64,000 nucleotides of DNA from positions 1,488,001 through 1,552,000 of the forward strand of contig NZ_CP081943.1 of the NCBI RefSeq assembly GCF_020423045.1. Reading direction: 5' to 3'. Both the position numbers and the translations under genes were made by a program. Below, in pieces: positions 56,843-64,000 of this stretch. The notes beneath the pieces are model-generated. The model saw only the letters and a program-made list of their open reading frames with translations. It ran no database searches and was not told where the DNA came from. This DNA is from Pseudomonas sp. MM213. GTDB taxonomy: Bacteria; Pseudomonadota; Gammaproteobacteria; Pseudomonadales; Pseudomonadaceae. Within the stretch, counting starts at the first letter, position 1. Every line of letters begins with the position of its first letter.

Positions 56843-57502
56843 ATGAAAGCGCTCATCGACGGTTTTTTGAAGTTCCAGACGGAAGCCTTCCCGCAACGGA
56901 CTGACCTGTTCAAACACCTGGCCACCACGCAACACCCCGGCACGCTGTTCATCACCTGTTCCGACAGCCGTGTCGTACCGGAACTGCTGACCCAGCAAGA
57001 ACCCGGCGAACTGTTCGTGATCCGTAACGCCGGCAATATCGTGCCCTCCTACAGCCCGCATCCGGGCGGTGTATCGGCCACGGTCGAATACGCGGTGGCC
57101 GTACTGGGCGTCACCGACATCGTGATTTGCGGCCATTCGGATTGTGGTGCGATGACAGCCGTCGCCAGCTGCAAATGTATGGATCACCTGCCCGCCGTCA
57201 GCGGCTGGTTGCAACATGCGGAATCGGCGAAGGTCATCAACGAATCCCGGCCTCATGCCAGCGACGCGGCGAAAGTGAGTTCGATGGTGCGGGAAAACGT
57301 GATCGCGCAACTGGCGAACATTCAGACACACCCGAGCGTGCGACTGGCTCAGGAAAAAGGCCTGCTGAACCTGCATGGCTGGGTCTACGACATCGAAACC
57401 GGGTCGATCGATGCACTGGATGCCAACAGCCGCACGTTCGTGTCGCTGGTCGAGCACCCGAGCACGTGCGCCGTTTACGGCAAAGCGGTTGAAGCGGCTT
57501 GA
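56843..57502 (+). CDS. cynT: Beta-class carbonic anhydrase of the cyanate locus
   Basis: 219 residues from ATG 56843 after GAAAGGAAA. Zinc ligands Cys39 (TCSDSR, with Asp41), His98 and Cys101 (GHSDCGAM). Recycles CO2 to bicarbonate, which cyanase needs. Location with cynR and cynS supports the CynT role. Beta-carbonic anhydrases of this size are cytoplasmic. Confidence 0.92.
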   Translation: MKALIDGFLKFQTEAFPQRTDLFKHLATTQHPGTLFITCSDSRVVPELLTQQEPGELFVIRNAGNIVPSYSPHPGGVSATVEYAVAVLGVTDIVICGHSDCGAMTAVASCKCMDHLPAVSGWLQHAESAKVINESRPHASDAAKVSSMVRENVIAQLANIQTHPSVRLAQEKGLLNLHGWVYDIETGSIDALDANSRTFVSLVEHPSTCAVYGKAVEAA

Positions 57503-57621
57503 TCCGTGTACCAGAGGGCCATCGCCCTCAGCTGGCACCTTGCAGCCAATCAGCATCCGCGCTCAATAACCGCGAAGTGAAAATGCAGCGCGCCCGATTC
57601 ACGGAAGCGCTGCACCCCGCT

Positions 57622-57972
57622 TTATTTGTCTTCCGGTTTGGCTGACGAGGATGGCCGGATCTCCGGGTTTTCCTCGGCGTTGGGCGGTGTTGGAAAGCTT
57701 CCAGGCGTGAACACGTGAGTCAGCAATTCCCTGGCATCGATTTCATTGACACCACTGACCGTGCGAGCCAGCGCAACAGCCTGCTCACATTGCTTATGCG
57801 TGTTGACGCGACCACTCAACATCACCATTCCCGCGAGGGTTTTGACATGGACTTGCAGGCCAAGGGTCGGATCGGCCAACGCCAAGGCCGACTTCACCCG
57901 GGCTGTCAGCCACGCGTCATGCGCGGCCAATTCCAGCTTATGAGAGTAATGATCGAAGGATTGAAGTTTCAT
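57622..57972 (-). CDS. BON-domain protein
   Basis: 116 residues from ATG 57972. One BON domain (TARVKSALALADPTLGLQVHVKTLAGMVMLSGRVNTHKQCEQAVALARTVSGV...). The C-terminal tail is Pro/Ser-rich. No signal peptide or lipobox, which is unusual because many BON proteins such as OsmY are periplasmic; it may be cytoplasmic or membrane associated. Function unknown. Confidence 0.8.
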   Translation of the reverse strand: MKLQSFDHYSHKLELAAHDAWLTARVKSALALADPTLGLQVHVKTLAGMVMLSGRVNTHKQCEQAVALARTVSGVNEIDARELLTHVFTPGSFPTPPNAEENPEIRPSSSAKPEDK

Positions 57973-58045
57973 GGCGGACCCCTGTCTCAAGACGCAGTCG
58001 CAGACACCCTTAATTATAGTGCGGTCTGCGCTTGAGGTCGGGTTC

Positions 58046-59548
58046 TCAGCGTTTGACCGACAGATCGATCTGCGTCATGCGACTACGGATCGTGAACACA
58101 CCGTCGCCCGAGAGAATCGCGCTGCGAGCGAACAGGCGACCACTCTCCCAGTTCGAAAGCCCCAGTTCCGGTTTATTCAGCGCGTACTGCCCGTCAACCC
58201 AACGGGTAATCCCGTTGCCGACAAAAGGTGCGTTGACTGCGTTGTAGAAGCGCTCATGCGCCTCGGCATCTTCACTGATCAACGACACGGTGAATTGCGG
58301 GCTGTAGCGATTGAACAAGGCGATGGCCTGGCCCAGGTCGTCGACGATCTTCAGGCTGACTTCCGGGGTTTCTTCCCACTCCCACTCGCGGCCCAACTGG
58401 TCTTCGGGCAGTGGTTCGGCCAACGCTTCGGTCTGGTAGCCGTCGGGGCGGTAGACCTCGACGGTTGCAGTCCGCCAACGGCCCGGCAAATACGTTTCGC
58501 TGCCCTCGACGATGTGCAACTTGCAGCCCTCTTCCCGGGCGCTGCCGGCTTTTTCCAGGGCGTCCAGAAACAGCGGCACCAGTTCGGCGGCGCGATCGCG
58601 GTGGATCAGGCAGACGTTCAGGGTGTTACAGACTTTACGGTCCAGGGAATTGCGCACGACGGCGGCGAAACGCTTGGCGTCGGCGTCCTTGTCGGCGACC
58701 AGCCAGGCGCCACCGGTGCCATGCAGGCTGACGGCAGTGCCGACCTGTTGCGCGATACTGCCCAACTGACTGACCGCACGCCCCGAACCTCGGGCCACCG
58801 CCAACGACAGACGACGGTCGGCGAACATGGCCCAACCGGCGGCGTGATTGACGCTTTCCACCAGCGACACTGCGCCCACCGGCAAACCGGCCTCACTCAA
58901 TGCCGGATTCAACGCGTGGGTGACAATGGCTTGCGCCGTGCCCAAGGCATCGCTGCCAATGCGCAGCACCGCGGTGTTGCCGGTGCGCAACACGCCGGCG
59001 GCGTCGGCGAAGACATTCGGCCGGCCCTCGAAGACGAAGGCGACGATGCCCAACGGCGAAACCACCTGCTCGACTTTCCAGCCGTCATGCTCGACGCAAC
59101 TGATCACTTTGCCACGCGAGGCTGACGCATCGCGCCAGGCCCTGAGGCCCGCGATCATGTCACGACGCATGCGCTCATCGGCCAGCAACCGTGTGGTGGA
59201 GCGTCCACGCGACTTGGCCCATTCGATGTCGGCCCGGTTGGCCGCTTCGATCAAGTCCCAGCAGTCCTGGTTTTCCAGGCGTTGGGCAAAAAGGTCGAAA
59301 AACGCACTGATCGCCTGATCGGAAACGGCGGACATCGCCGTAAACGCCGCTTCAGCCCGCTCAATCGCGACCGCTGCTGCTTTCTGGTCTGCTACGGGAA
59401 TCAGCAACAACTCACCGCTGACCTGCTCCACCAACAGGTGGTCCCCGGGCTGAAAGCGCAAGGCCAGTTCGGGGCTGACCACAGTGACGCGGTTACCAGC
59501 GAAAGGGATTGGCGTGCCAGCGACTAGACGTTCGAGCGCAAGAGACAT
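58046..59548 (-). CDS. ProA-like aldehyde dehydrogenase with N-terminal extension
   Basis: 500 residues, about 80 longer than gamma-glutamyl-phosphate reductase ProA. ProA features: GVLRTGNTAVLRIGSDAL, and the catalytic Cys (about 306) in LDRKVCNTLNVCLIH. The extra N-terminal part (about 1-70) has a beta-rich pattern (LVAGTPIPFAGNRVTVVSPELALRFQPGD). Proline genes are not beside it. It probably reduces or oxidises an acyl-phosphate or aldehyde other than the ProA substrate; a second ProA copy is the alternative. Confidence 0.72.
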   Translation of the reverse strand: MSLALERLVAGTPIPFAGNRVTVVSPELALRFQPGDHLLVEQVSGELLLIPVADQKAAAVAIERAEAAFTAMSAVSDQAISAFFDLFAQRLENQDCWDLIEAANRADIEWAKSRGRSTTRLLADERMRRDMIAGLRAWRDASASRGKVISCVEHDGWKVEQVVSPLGIVAFVFEGRPNVFADAAGVLRTGNTAVLRIGSDALGTAQAIVTHALNPALSEAGLPVGAVSLVESVNHAAGWAMFADRRLSLAVARGSGRAVSQLGSIAQQVGTAVSLHGTGGAWLVADKDADAKRFAAVVRNSLDRKVCNTLNVCLIHRDRAAELVPLFLDALEKAGSAREEGCKLHIVEGSETYLPGRWRTATVEVYRPDGYQTEALAEPLPEDQLGREWEWEETPEVSLKIVDDLGQAIALFNRYSPQFTVSLISEDAEAHERFYNAVNAPFVGNGITRWVDGQYALNKPELGLSNWESGRLFARSAILSGDGVFTIRSRMTQIDLSVKR

Positions 59549-59888
59549 GAAGCGGTTTCACCATGCAATGGGCGGTCAGAAAATGTATAGCAAAATTTCT
59601 GGAGCGTCATTAACCGGTGGCCATCCGGCGCATTTCGTTCGATTGCGAAACCGTACGCAGATCCCCTGTAGGAGCCGGCTTGCTGGCGATAGCGGTGGAT
59701 CAGTCAACGTGTGTATTGGCTGGACAGACGCCATCGCCAGCAAGCCGGCTCCTACAGGGAATCGGTGGACATGTCCAAAATGAGCGGTCGCAGTAGTGAA
59801 GGAGAACGCGGACAACTGAGAAACAGGTCGGCTTTCAGGCCGCCTCGGCGGCTGTGGCGGTAGTCGCGCCGGCCACAACCCCGCGCTA
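59549..59888. other. Repeat-filled intergenic region
   Basis: Holds a REPIN (59665-59759) and a 45-bp fragment (59820-59866) identical in most positions to the end of repeat copy B at 48230. No gene seen. Confidence 0.65.
59665..59759. repeat. REP doublet (REPIN)
   Basis: CTGTAGGAGCCGGCTTGCTGG...CCAGCAAGCCGGCTCCTACAG with a spacer nearly identical to that of the pair at 48076-48172 (GGATCAGTCAACGTGTGTATTGGCTGGAC). Confidence 0.9.
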
Positions 59889-60797
59889 TCAGAACACCGA
59901 CCAGCCAATCCGCTGGCTCAGCAGTTCCAGCGCGGCCATGCCCGCCAATGAGTTACCGGCGGCGTTGAGTTCCGGTGACCAGACGCACACCGTGAACTGC
60001 CCCGGCACCACCGCGACGATCCCGCCGCCCACGCCGCTCTTGCCGGGCAAACCGACGCGATAGGCGAAGTTGCCCGCCTCGTCGTAGAGGCCGCTGGTAG
60101 CCATGATGGAATTGACTTGCTGGGTCTGGCGGCCGCTGAGGATCTGTTCGCCGCTGTGTTTGCAGAAGCCGTCGTTGGCCAGGAAGCAGAACGCCCGCGC
60201 CAGGTCCACGCAGCTCATGCGCAGGGCGCAATGGCTGAAGTAGCTGCGCAGCACCGCTTCGACATCGTTGTGAAAATTGCCGAAGGATTGCATCAGGTAC
60301 GCCATGGCGGCGTTGCGCGCCCGGTGCTGGTATTCGGACTCGGCGACCTTGCCGTCCACCATGACTTGCGGATTGCCCGACAGGCGCCGGACGAAATCAC
60401 GCATCGACAAGGCCGGTGCGGCAAAGCGCGACTGATTGATGTCGCAGATCACCAGCGCACCGGCGTTGATGAACGGATTGCGCGGGCGCCCGCGTTCGAA
60501 TTCCAGCTGCACCAGCGAGTTGAACGGCTGCCCGGAAGGCTCGTGGCCCAGGCGCTGCCAGATGGCTTCACCGGAATGTTCGATGGCCTGCACCAGGCTG
60601 AACACCTTGGAAATACTCTGCACCGAGAACGGCGTGTGGGCGTCACCGGCGCAAAACAGCTCGCCGTCGTTGCCATACACGGCGATGCCCAGTTGATTGG
60701 CCGGCACGGTGCCGAGGGCAGGAATGTAGTCAGCCACCTTGCCCTGACCGATCAGGGGCCGAACTGCGTCAAGGATCTCGTTCAACAGCGCTTGCAT
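59889..60797 (-). CDS. glsA: Glutaminase
   Basis: 302 residues. Serine-dependent glutaminase of the beta-lactamase-like fold: Ser-x-x-Lys in [12 protein letters not shown], Asn/Glu-containing [14 protein letters not shown], and Tyr in the [11 protein letters not shown] segment, plus [17 protein letters not shown]. Hydrolyses glutamine to glutamate and ammonia in the cytoplasm. No operon partners. Confidence 0.93.
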   Translation of the reverse strand: MQALLNEILDAVRPLIGQGKVADYIPALGTVPANQLGIAVYGNDGELFCAGDAHTPFSVQSISKVFSLVQAIEHSGEAIWQRLGHEPSGQPFNSLVQLEFERGRPRNPFINAGALVICDINQSRFAAPALSMRDFVRRLSGNPQVMVDGKVAESEYQHRARNAAMAYLMQSFGNFHNDVEAVLRSYFSHCALRMSCVDLARAFCFLANDGFCKHSGEQILSGRQTQQVNSIMATSGLYDEAGNFAYRVGLPGKSGVGGGIVAVVPGQFTVCVWSPELNAAGNSLAGMAALELLSQRIGWSVF

Positions 60798-60891
60798 GCC
60801 GGGTTCCGAAGTCTCGCCCCAAGGGATTGCGGGGACACTGACGCTAGACGCTGGTGGTCAGCAGCGGATCACAGTTGTGAATTGGAATGCC

Positions 60892-60986
60892 ATTGTAGGA
60901 GCCGGCTTGCTGGCGATAGCGGTGGGTCAGTCGACACATTTATCGCCTGAACGGACGCTATCGCCAGCAAGCCGGCTCCTACAAGG
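60892..60986. repeat. REP doublet (REPIN)
   Basis: TTGTAGGAGCCGGCTTGCTGGCGATAGCGG...CGCTATCGCCAGCAAGCCGGCTCC. Confidence 0.9.
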
Positions 60987-61120
60987 ATTTGTGTAGGCCA
61001 AGGAAATTTAGGGGGTTACGTATCAGAGTGTGTACAGCCCCGCCCTTGACACACCCCGTCCATAAAACCCCACCCCAACGACACATCGCAGATACACCCG
61101 ATTGATGAAATGTGCCTGTC

Positions 61121-61137
61121 GATTGGCTCAGCCGATC
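61121..61137. promoter_or_regulatory. Operator-like palindrome before the HvfA-like gene
   Basis: GATTGGCT-C-AGCCGATC, 17 bp with one mismatched pair, 37 bp before ATG 61175. Possible repressor site; factor unknown. Confidence 0.35.
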
Positions 61138-61174
61138 AAAGCGCTCAACTCACTCAATGCTACGGAGTATCACC

Positions 61175-61378
61175 ATGTTCAAGCTCTCGACTTCTTCCCT
61201 GACCCTCGGCCTGATCATCGCAGGCGGCCTGGCCCTGTCCAACGTCGCGTCGGCCTCCGAGTCCGAAGCGTTCAGCATGAAACAACTGGCCCACGGCTAC
61301 AGCCAGGCCCACGCCGACACCGCGGAAAAACCGGCTGAAGGCAAATGCGGCGAAGGTAAGTGCGGCGCCGGCGAGTAA
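61175..61378 (+). CDS. HvfA-like small secreted Cys peptide (putative RiPP metallophore precursor)
   Basis: 67 residues from ATG 61175, CGGAG upstream. Signal peptide MFKLSTSSLTLGLIIAGGLALSNVASA; the mature part ends in two EGKCG motifs (55-59 and 60-64; Cys58, Cys63) and AGE. EGKCG repeats are the core of HvfA-type precursors, whose Cys are converted to oxazolone/thioamide groups by an MNIO (DUF692) enzyme to bind copper. Here no DUF692 or DUF2063 gene follows in the window; the next gene is DoxX/HvfX type. It heads an operon with genes at 61432, 62004 and 62665. Confidence 0.75.
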   Translation: MFKLSTSSLTLGLIIAGGLALSNVASASESEAFSMKQLAHGYSQAHADTAEKPAEGKCGEGKCGAGE

Positions 61379-61431
61379 CCCTTGCGCGGGGCCGCGAGCC
61401 CCGCATCCCTGACTGAACGGAGACCACGTCC

Positions 61432-61947
61432 ATGAACTCTGCAATCTCGTCGGCCGTGAAAGGCCTGCACCTGAATCTCGACCGTGCCGGTAGCTGGCTC
61501 GCCCCATTGACCCTGCGGTTGTTCATTGCCTGGGAATTTTTCGAGTCAGGCCTGGAAAAATGGAATGGCGAAAACTGGTTCGCCGACATTCAGGATCGCT
61601 TTCCGTTTCCCTTCGACCAGATACCGGCGACGCTGAACTGGGAACTGTCGATGTGGGCCGAACTGCTTTGCGCCCTCGCCATCCTCGTCGGCCTTGGCAC
61701 GCGGATTTCGGCCATCGCGTTGATCGTGGTCACCCTTGTGGCGACGGCCGCCGTCCACTGGCCGGCCGATTGGTCTACATTGAGTGAGCTTGCTCAGGGT
61801 TACGCCATCAGCAACAAGGGCTACGGCAACTTCAAACTGCCGCTGATTTACCTCGCCGCCCTGATGCCGCTGTTGCTCTCGGGTGCCGGCAAGCTCAGTC
61901 TCGATACGTTGTTGGCTCGCTTCTTCTGGCGTCGCAACCACCGCTGA
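61432..61947 (+). CDS. DoxX/HvfX-type membrane protein
   Basis: 171 residues with four membrane helices (about 25-45, 78-100, 100-120, 140-160) and a conserved [16 protein letters not shown] loop. DoxX-like family; members beside EGKCG peptides are called HvfX and are thought to act in their maturation or redox handling. It starts 53 bp after the peptide gene. Confidence 0.82.
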   Translation: MNSAISSAVKGLHLNLDRAGSWLAPLTLRLFIAWEFFESGLEKWNGENWFADIQDRFPFPFDQIPATLNWELSMWAELLCALAILVGLGTRISAIALIVVTLVATAAVHWPADWSTLSELAQGYAISNKGYGNFKLPLIYLAALMPLLLSGAGKLSLDTLLARFFWRRNHR

Positions 61948-62003
61948 GGCGCCGGCGTTTCGATAACGTACCTGCCACTCCCAATAGAACAGGAGCAATC
62001 GCC

Positions 62004-62627
62004 ATGAGTCTCACTCTCTACGGTTTTGACGGCAGTACTTATGTGCGCACAGTGAAGATGTTGCTGGTGGAAAAAGACGCGGACTTCGAGCAGGTCCAAG
62101 TCAACGTGATCAAAGGGGAACCACACCTGCCGGAGCATCTGGTGCGTCACCCGTTCGGCAAGGTGCCCGTCGTCGACCACGACGGGTTTCGGGTGATCGA
62201 AACCGGCGCGATCATTGCCTACCTGGACGAAGTCCTGCCCGGCCCGTCAATCACCCCGGACAACGCCCACGACCGTGCGCGTACCCACATGGCCCAGGGC
62301 ATTTATGATTCCTACGGTTATGGCGCGCTGGTCTCGGTGTTCGGCTACCATCTGTTTCCCGACTTCATTGGCGGGCAGAATGAGGATTCGCGCCGCCAAG
62401 GCATCGAGAACTCGAAACGAGTGCTGCGCGAGTTGATGAAGATTAAAGGCACCGATCCGTATATCGCCGGCCTTGAACCGAGCATCGGCGACTTCTACCT
62501 GGCACCGGGTTGCGCCTACATCGCGATGACCCCGGATGCGCCACAGGTATTTGCCGTGGACGGCTTCAACAGCTGGTGGAAACGGATGCAGGGGCTGACG
62601 AGCTTCAAAGCCACACAGCCGCATTAA
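62004..62627 (+). CDS. Glutathione S-transferase family protein
   Basis: 207 residues. N-terminal thioredoxin fold SLTLYGFDGSTYVRTVKMLLVEKDADFE, cis-Pro in GKVPVVDHD and glutathione site VIETGAIIAYLDE; C-terminal helical domain (IGDFYLAPGCAYI). Ser in DGSTY is the likely catalytic residue. 56 bp after the DoxX gene, so likely co-transcribed. Confidence 0.88.
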   Translation: MSLTLYGFDGSTYVRTVKMLLVEKDADFEQVQVNVIKGEPHLPEHLVRHPFGKVPVVDHDGFRVIETGAIIAYLDEVLPGPSITPDNAHDRARTHMAQGIYDSYGYGALVSVFGYHLFPDFIGGQNEDSRRQGIENSKRVLRELMKIKGTDPYIAGLEPSIGDFYLAPGCAYIAMTPDAPQVFAVDGFNSWWKRMQGLTSFKATQPH

Positions 62628-62664
62628 GCTACGCCCCAACTCACTTGCGAAGACAGGAGCCACC

Positions 62665-63363
62665 ATGAGCGTGACCACCCAATGGATCGAGATCGACAGC
62701 GCTGAAGGTAAATTCGGCGCTTACCTGGCGATTCCGCATACCCGCAAAGGCCCGGGGATTGTGCTGATCCAGGAGATCTTCGGTGTGAATGAACACATCC
62801 GCTCGGTCGCCGAGCAATATGCCGCCGACGGCTACCTGGTAATCGTACCGGACCTGTTCTGGCGCAACGGCCCGCGCATTGAACTGACCTACGACGAAGC
62901 CGGCTGGAAACGCGCCGTCGAATTGATGAACGCAACCGACGTCGGCAAAGCACAGAAAGACATCGAGCTGGCCATCGACGCCCTGAAAGCACAACCGGGT
63001 CTGGATGGCGGCATTGCCTCCATCGGCTACTGCTTCGGCGGCTTGCTCTCCTACCACACCGCTGCCAATGGGCTGGTGGACGTGGCGATCGCCTACTACG
63101 GCGGCGGCATCCAGAACCAACTGGACCGCGCCGACGAAATCGAAGTGCCGCTGCTGATGCACTTTGGTGAACAGGACAGCCACATCCCGCTGGAAGCCGT
63201 GGAAAAAATCGCCGAGCGTTTCGACAACAACGATAACGTTGAAATCGTGGTTTACCCGGAAGCCGAGCATGGCTTCAACTGCTCGCATCGCGACAGCTAC
63301 AACCAGCGTGCCGCGGCTGAAGCCCATGGCAATACGCTGATCTTCCTGGGCATGGAACTCTAA
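62665..63363 (+). CDS. Dienelactone hydrolase family protein
   Basis: 232 residues. Alpha/beta hydrolase with Cys nucleophile in SIGYCFGG, Asp in FGEQDSHIP and His in PEAEHGFNC; oxyanion region QEIFGVNEH. The family hydrolyses dienelactone in chlorocatechol breakdown, but many members outside such clusters have other ester substrates; no ring-cleavage genes are nearby. Last gene of the operon begun by the HvfA-like gene. Confidence 0.9.
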   Translation: MSVTTQWIEIDSAEGKFGAYLAIPHTRKGPGIVLIQEIFGVNEHIRSVAEQYAADGYLVIVPDLFWRNGPRIELTYDEAGWKRAVELMNATDVGKAQKDIELAIDALKAQPGLDGGIASIGYCFGGLLSYHTAANGLVDVAIAYYGGGIQNQLDRADEIEVPLLMHFGEQDSHIPLEAVEKIAERFDNNDNVEIVVYPEAEHGFNCSHRDSYNQRAAAEAHGNTLIFLGMEL

Positions 63364-63377
63364 GACCGACACGCTTT

Positions 63378-63895
63378 TGGTAGGAGTCCGGCTTGCTGGT
63401 GATGGCGATTTCACTGACGCCTTCGCCGGCAAGCCTGGCTCCTACAGATCTCGGGTGTGTACGGCATCGCAGGTTCAAGCAAAACCTGTAGGAGCCAGCT
63501 TGCTGGCGATGGCGATTTCAACGACGCCTTCGCTGGCAAGCCTGGCTCCTACAGATCTCGGGTGTGTTCGGGATCGCGGGTTGACGCAAAACCTGTAGGA
63601 GCCAGCTTGCTGGCGATGGCGATTTCACTGACGCCATCGCCGGCAAGCCGGCTCCTACGGATCACAGGTGTGTTCGGGATCGCGGGTTGACGCACAACCT
63701 GTAGGAGCCGGCTTGCTGGCGATGGCGATTTCACTGACGCCTTCGCCAGCAAGCCGGCTCCTACAAATCTCGGGCGTGTTCGGGATCGCGGGTTGACGCA
63801 AAACCTGTAGGAGCCGGCTTGCTGCGGGCGGCGTTCCGACGATGGCGATTTCAAAGACGCCTTCGCCGGCAAGCCGTGCTCCTACAGGTGAAGCG
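63378..63895. repeat. Tandem array of five REP-doublet units (period 106-108 bp)
   Basis: TAGGAG marks the units at 63381, 63489, 63596, 63702 and 63808. Each unit has an inverted REP pair around GATGGCGATTTCAnnGACGCC, followed by a linker TCTCGGGTGTGTTCGGGATCG. The last unit has a 17-bp insert GCGGGCGGCGTTCCGAC inside the REP, found also at 23628-23647 in inverse. Confidence 0.92.
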
Positions 63896-63925
63896 TTTAC
63901 CGGTTGATCGTCATGACTTCCATAA

Positions 63926-64000
63926 TCACAACTCTTCCGCTTGCGCAGTGTCGGCCAGCTTCGGCTGCGCGTTGCGCTCGTGCACATGGCGATGCGGTGT
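63926..64000 (-). CDS. C-terminal end of a gene entering from the right edge
   Basis: On the minus strand the frame reads TPHRHVHERNAQPKLADTAQAEEL and stops at 63926-63928. Composition and tail are like the end of a transporter or cytoplasmic protein, but I cannot identify it from 24 residues. Confidence 0.35.
   Translation of the reverse strand, partial: TPHRHVHERNAQPKLADTAQAEEL

Noticed and set aside
57514..57529. Terminator after cynT (GAGGGC-CATC-GCCCTC)
   Set aside because: Short stem with no T-tract; not enough to call.
63378..63895. Possible CRISPR array (regular repeats)
   Set aside because: Units are inverted REP pairs about 107 bp long with near-identical linkers, not short repeats with unique spacers, and no cas genes are present.

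Overview
The window looks like chromosome of a fluorescent-group Pseudomonas. Supporting this are the high GC content, Pseudomonas-type gene content (yejABEF, an hbcR/bdhA-type 3-hydroxybutyrate locus, a Pseudomonas-specific DUF2790 protein, cynRST) and the many REP/REPIN palindromes built on GTAGGAGC...TTGC(C/T)(C/G)GCGA between genes. I see no phage, plasmid backbone, CRISPR array, rRNA or tRNA. The only complete mobile element is one IS481-family insertion sequence at 46413-47671.

Layout. 1-3707: a partial nitrilase-family gene; a class I DAHP synthase preceded by an aromatic-rich leader peptide and a strong terminator (a transcription attenuator); a cytoplasmic-type lipase; a parvulin. 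3844-9390: yejABEF peptide ABC transporter. 9510-15489: sigma-54 activator, GntP-family permease, 3-hydroxybutyrate dehydrogenase and acetoacetyl-CoA synthetase, a ketone-body utilisation locus with a well-formed sigma-54 promoter in front of the permease. 15508-19356: a 1282-residue toxin-like protein with a C-terminal HExxH aspzincin-like domain. 19496-23603: a pilU-type ATPase, a hybrid sensor kinase and a second parvulin.

23743-30464 (minus strand): a cluster probably for D-hydroxyamino-acid use (ABC transporter under a sigma-54 promoter, RidA, IclR regulator, DSD1-type PLP deaminase), followed by a KDG-kinase gene carrying a one-base frameshift near its end. 32042-40466: five overlapping genes (UDP-GlcNAc epimerase, NfrB, NfrA, YbcH-like, diguanylate cyclase) that match the E. 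coli c-di-GMP-controlled N4-receptor glycan pathway and here include their own cyclase. 40542-46328: DNA-alkylation-repair protein, LysR regulator with divergent GMC oxidoreductase, and an MHS transporter. 46329-48643: a repeat-rich region in which the IS interrupts one of two inverted copies of a dispersed repeat.

48644-59548: lldD, a DUF427 protein, topB behind a LexA box, GST, GNAT, small secreted proteins, cynR/cynS/DUF2790/carbonic anhydrase (cyanate detoxification), a BON protein and a long ProA-like dehydrogenase. 59889-63363: glutaminase, then a four-gene operon starting with a 67-residue HvfA-like peptide with two EGKCG motifs and a DoxX/HvfX protein, but without the usual MNIO modifying enzyme nearby. 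The window ends in a five-unit tandem array of REP doublets and the last codons of another gene.

The most interesting systems are the nfr glycan operon, the aromatic leader/attenuator, the HvfA-like orphan precursor and the large metalloprotease toxin.
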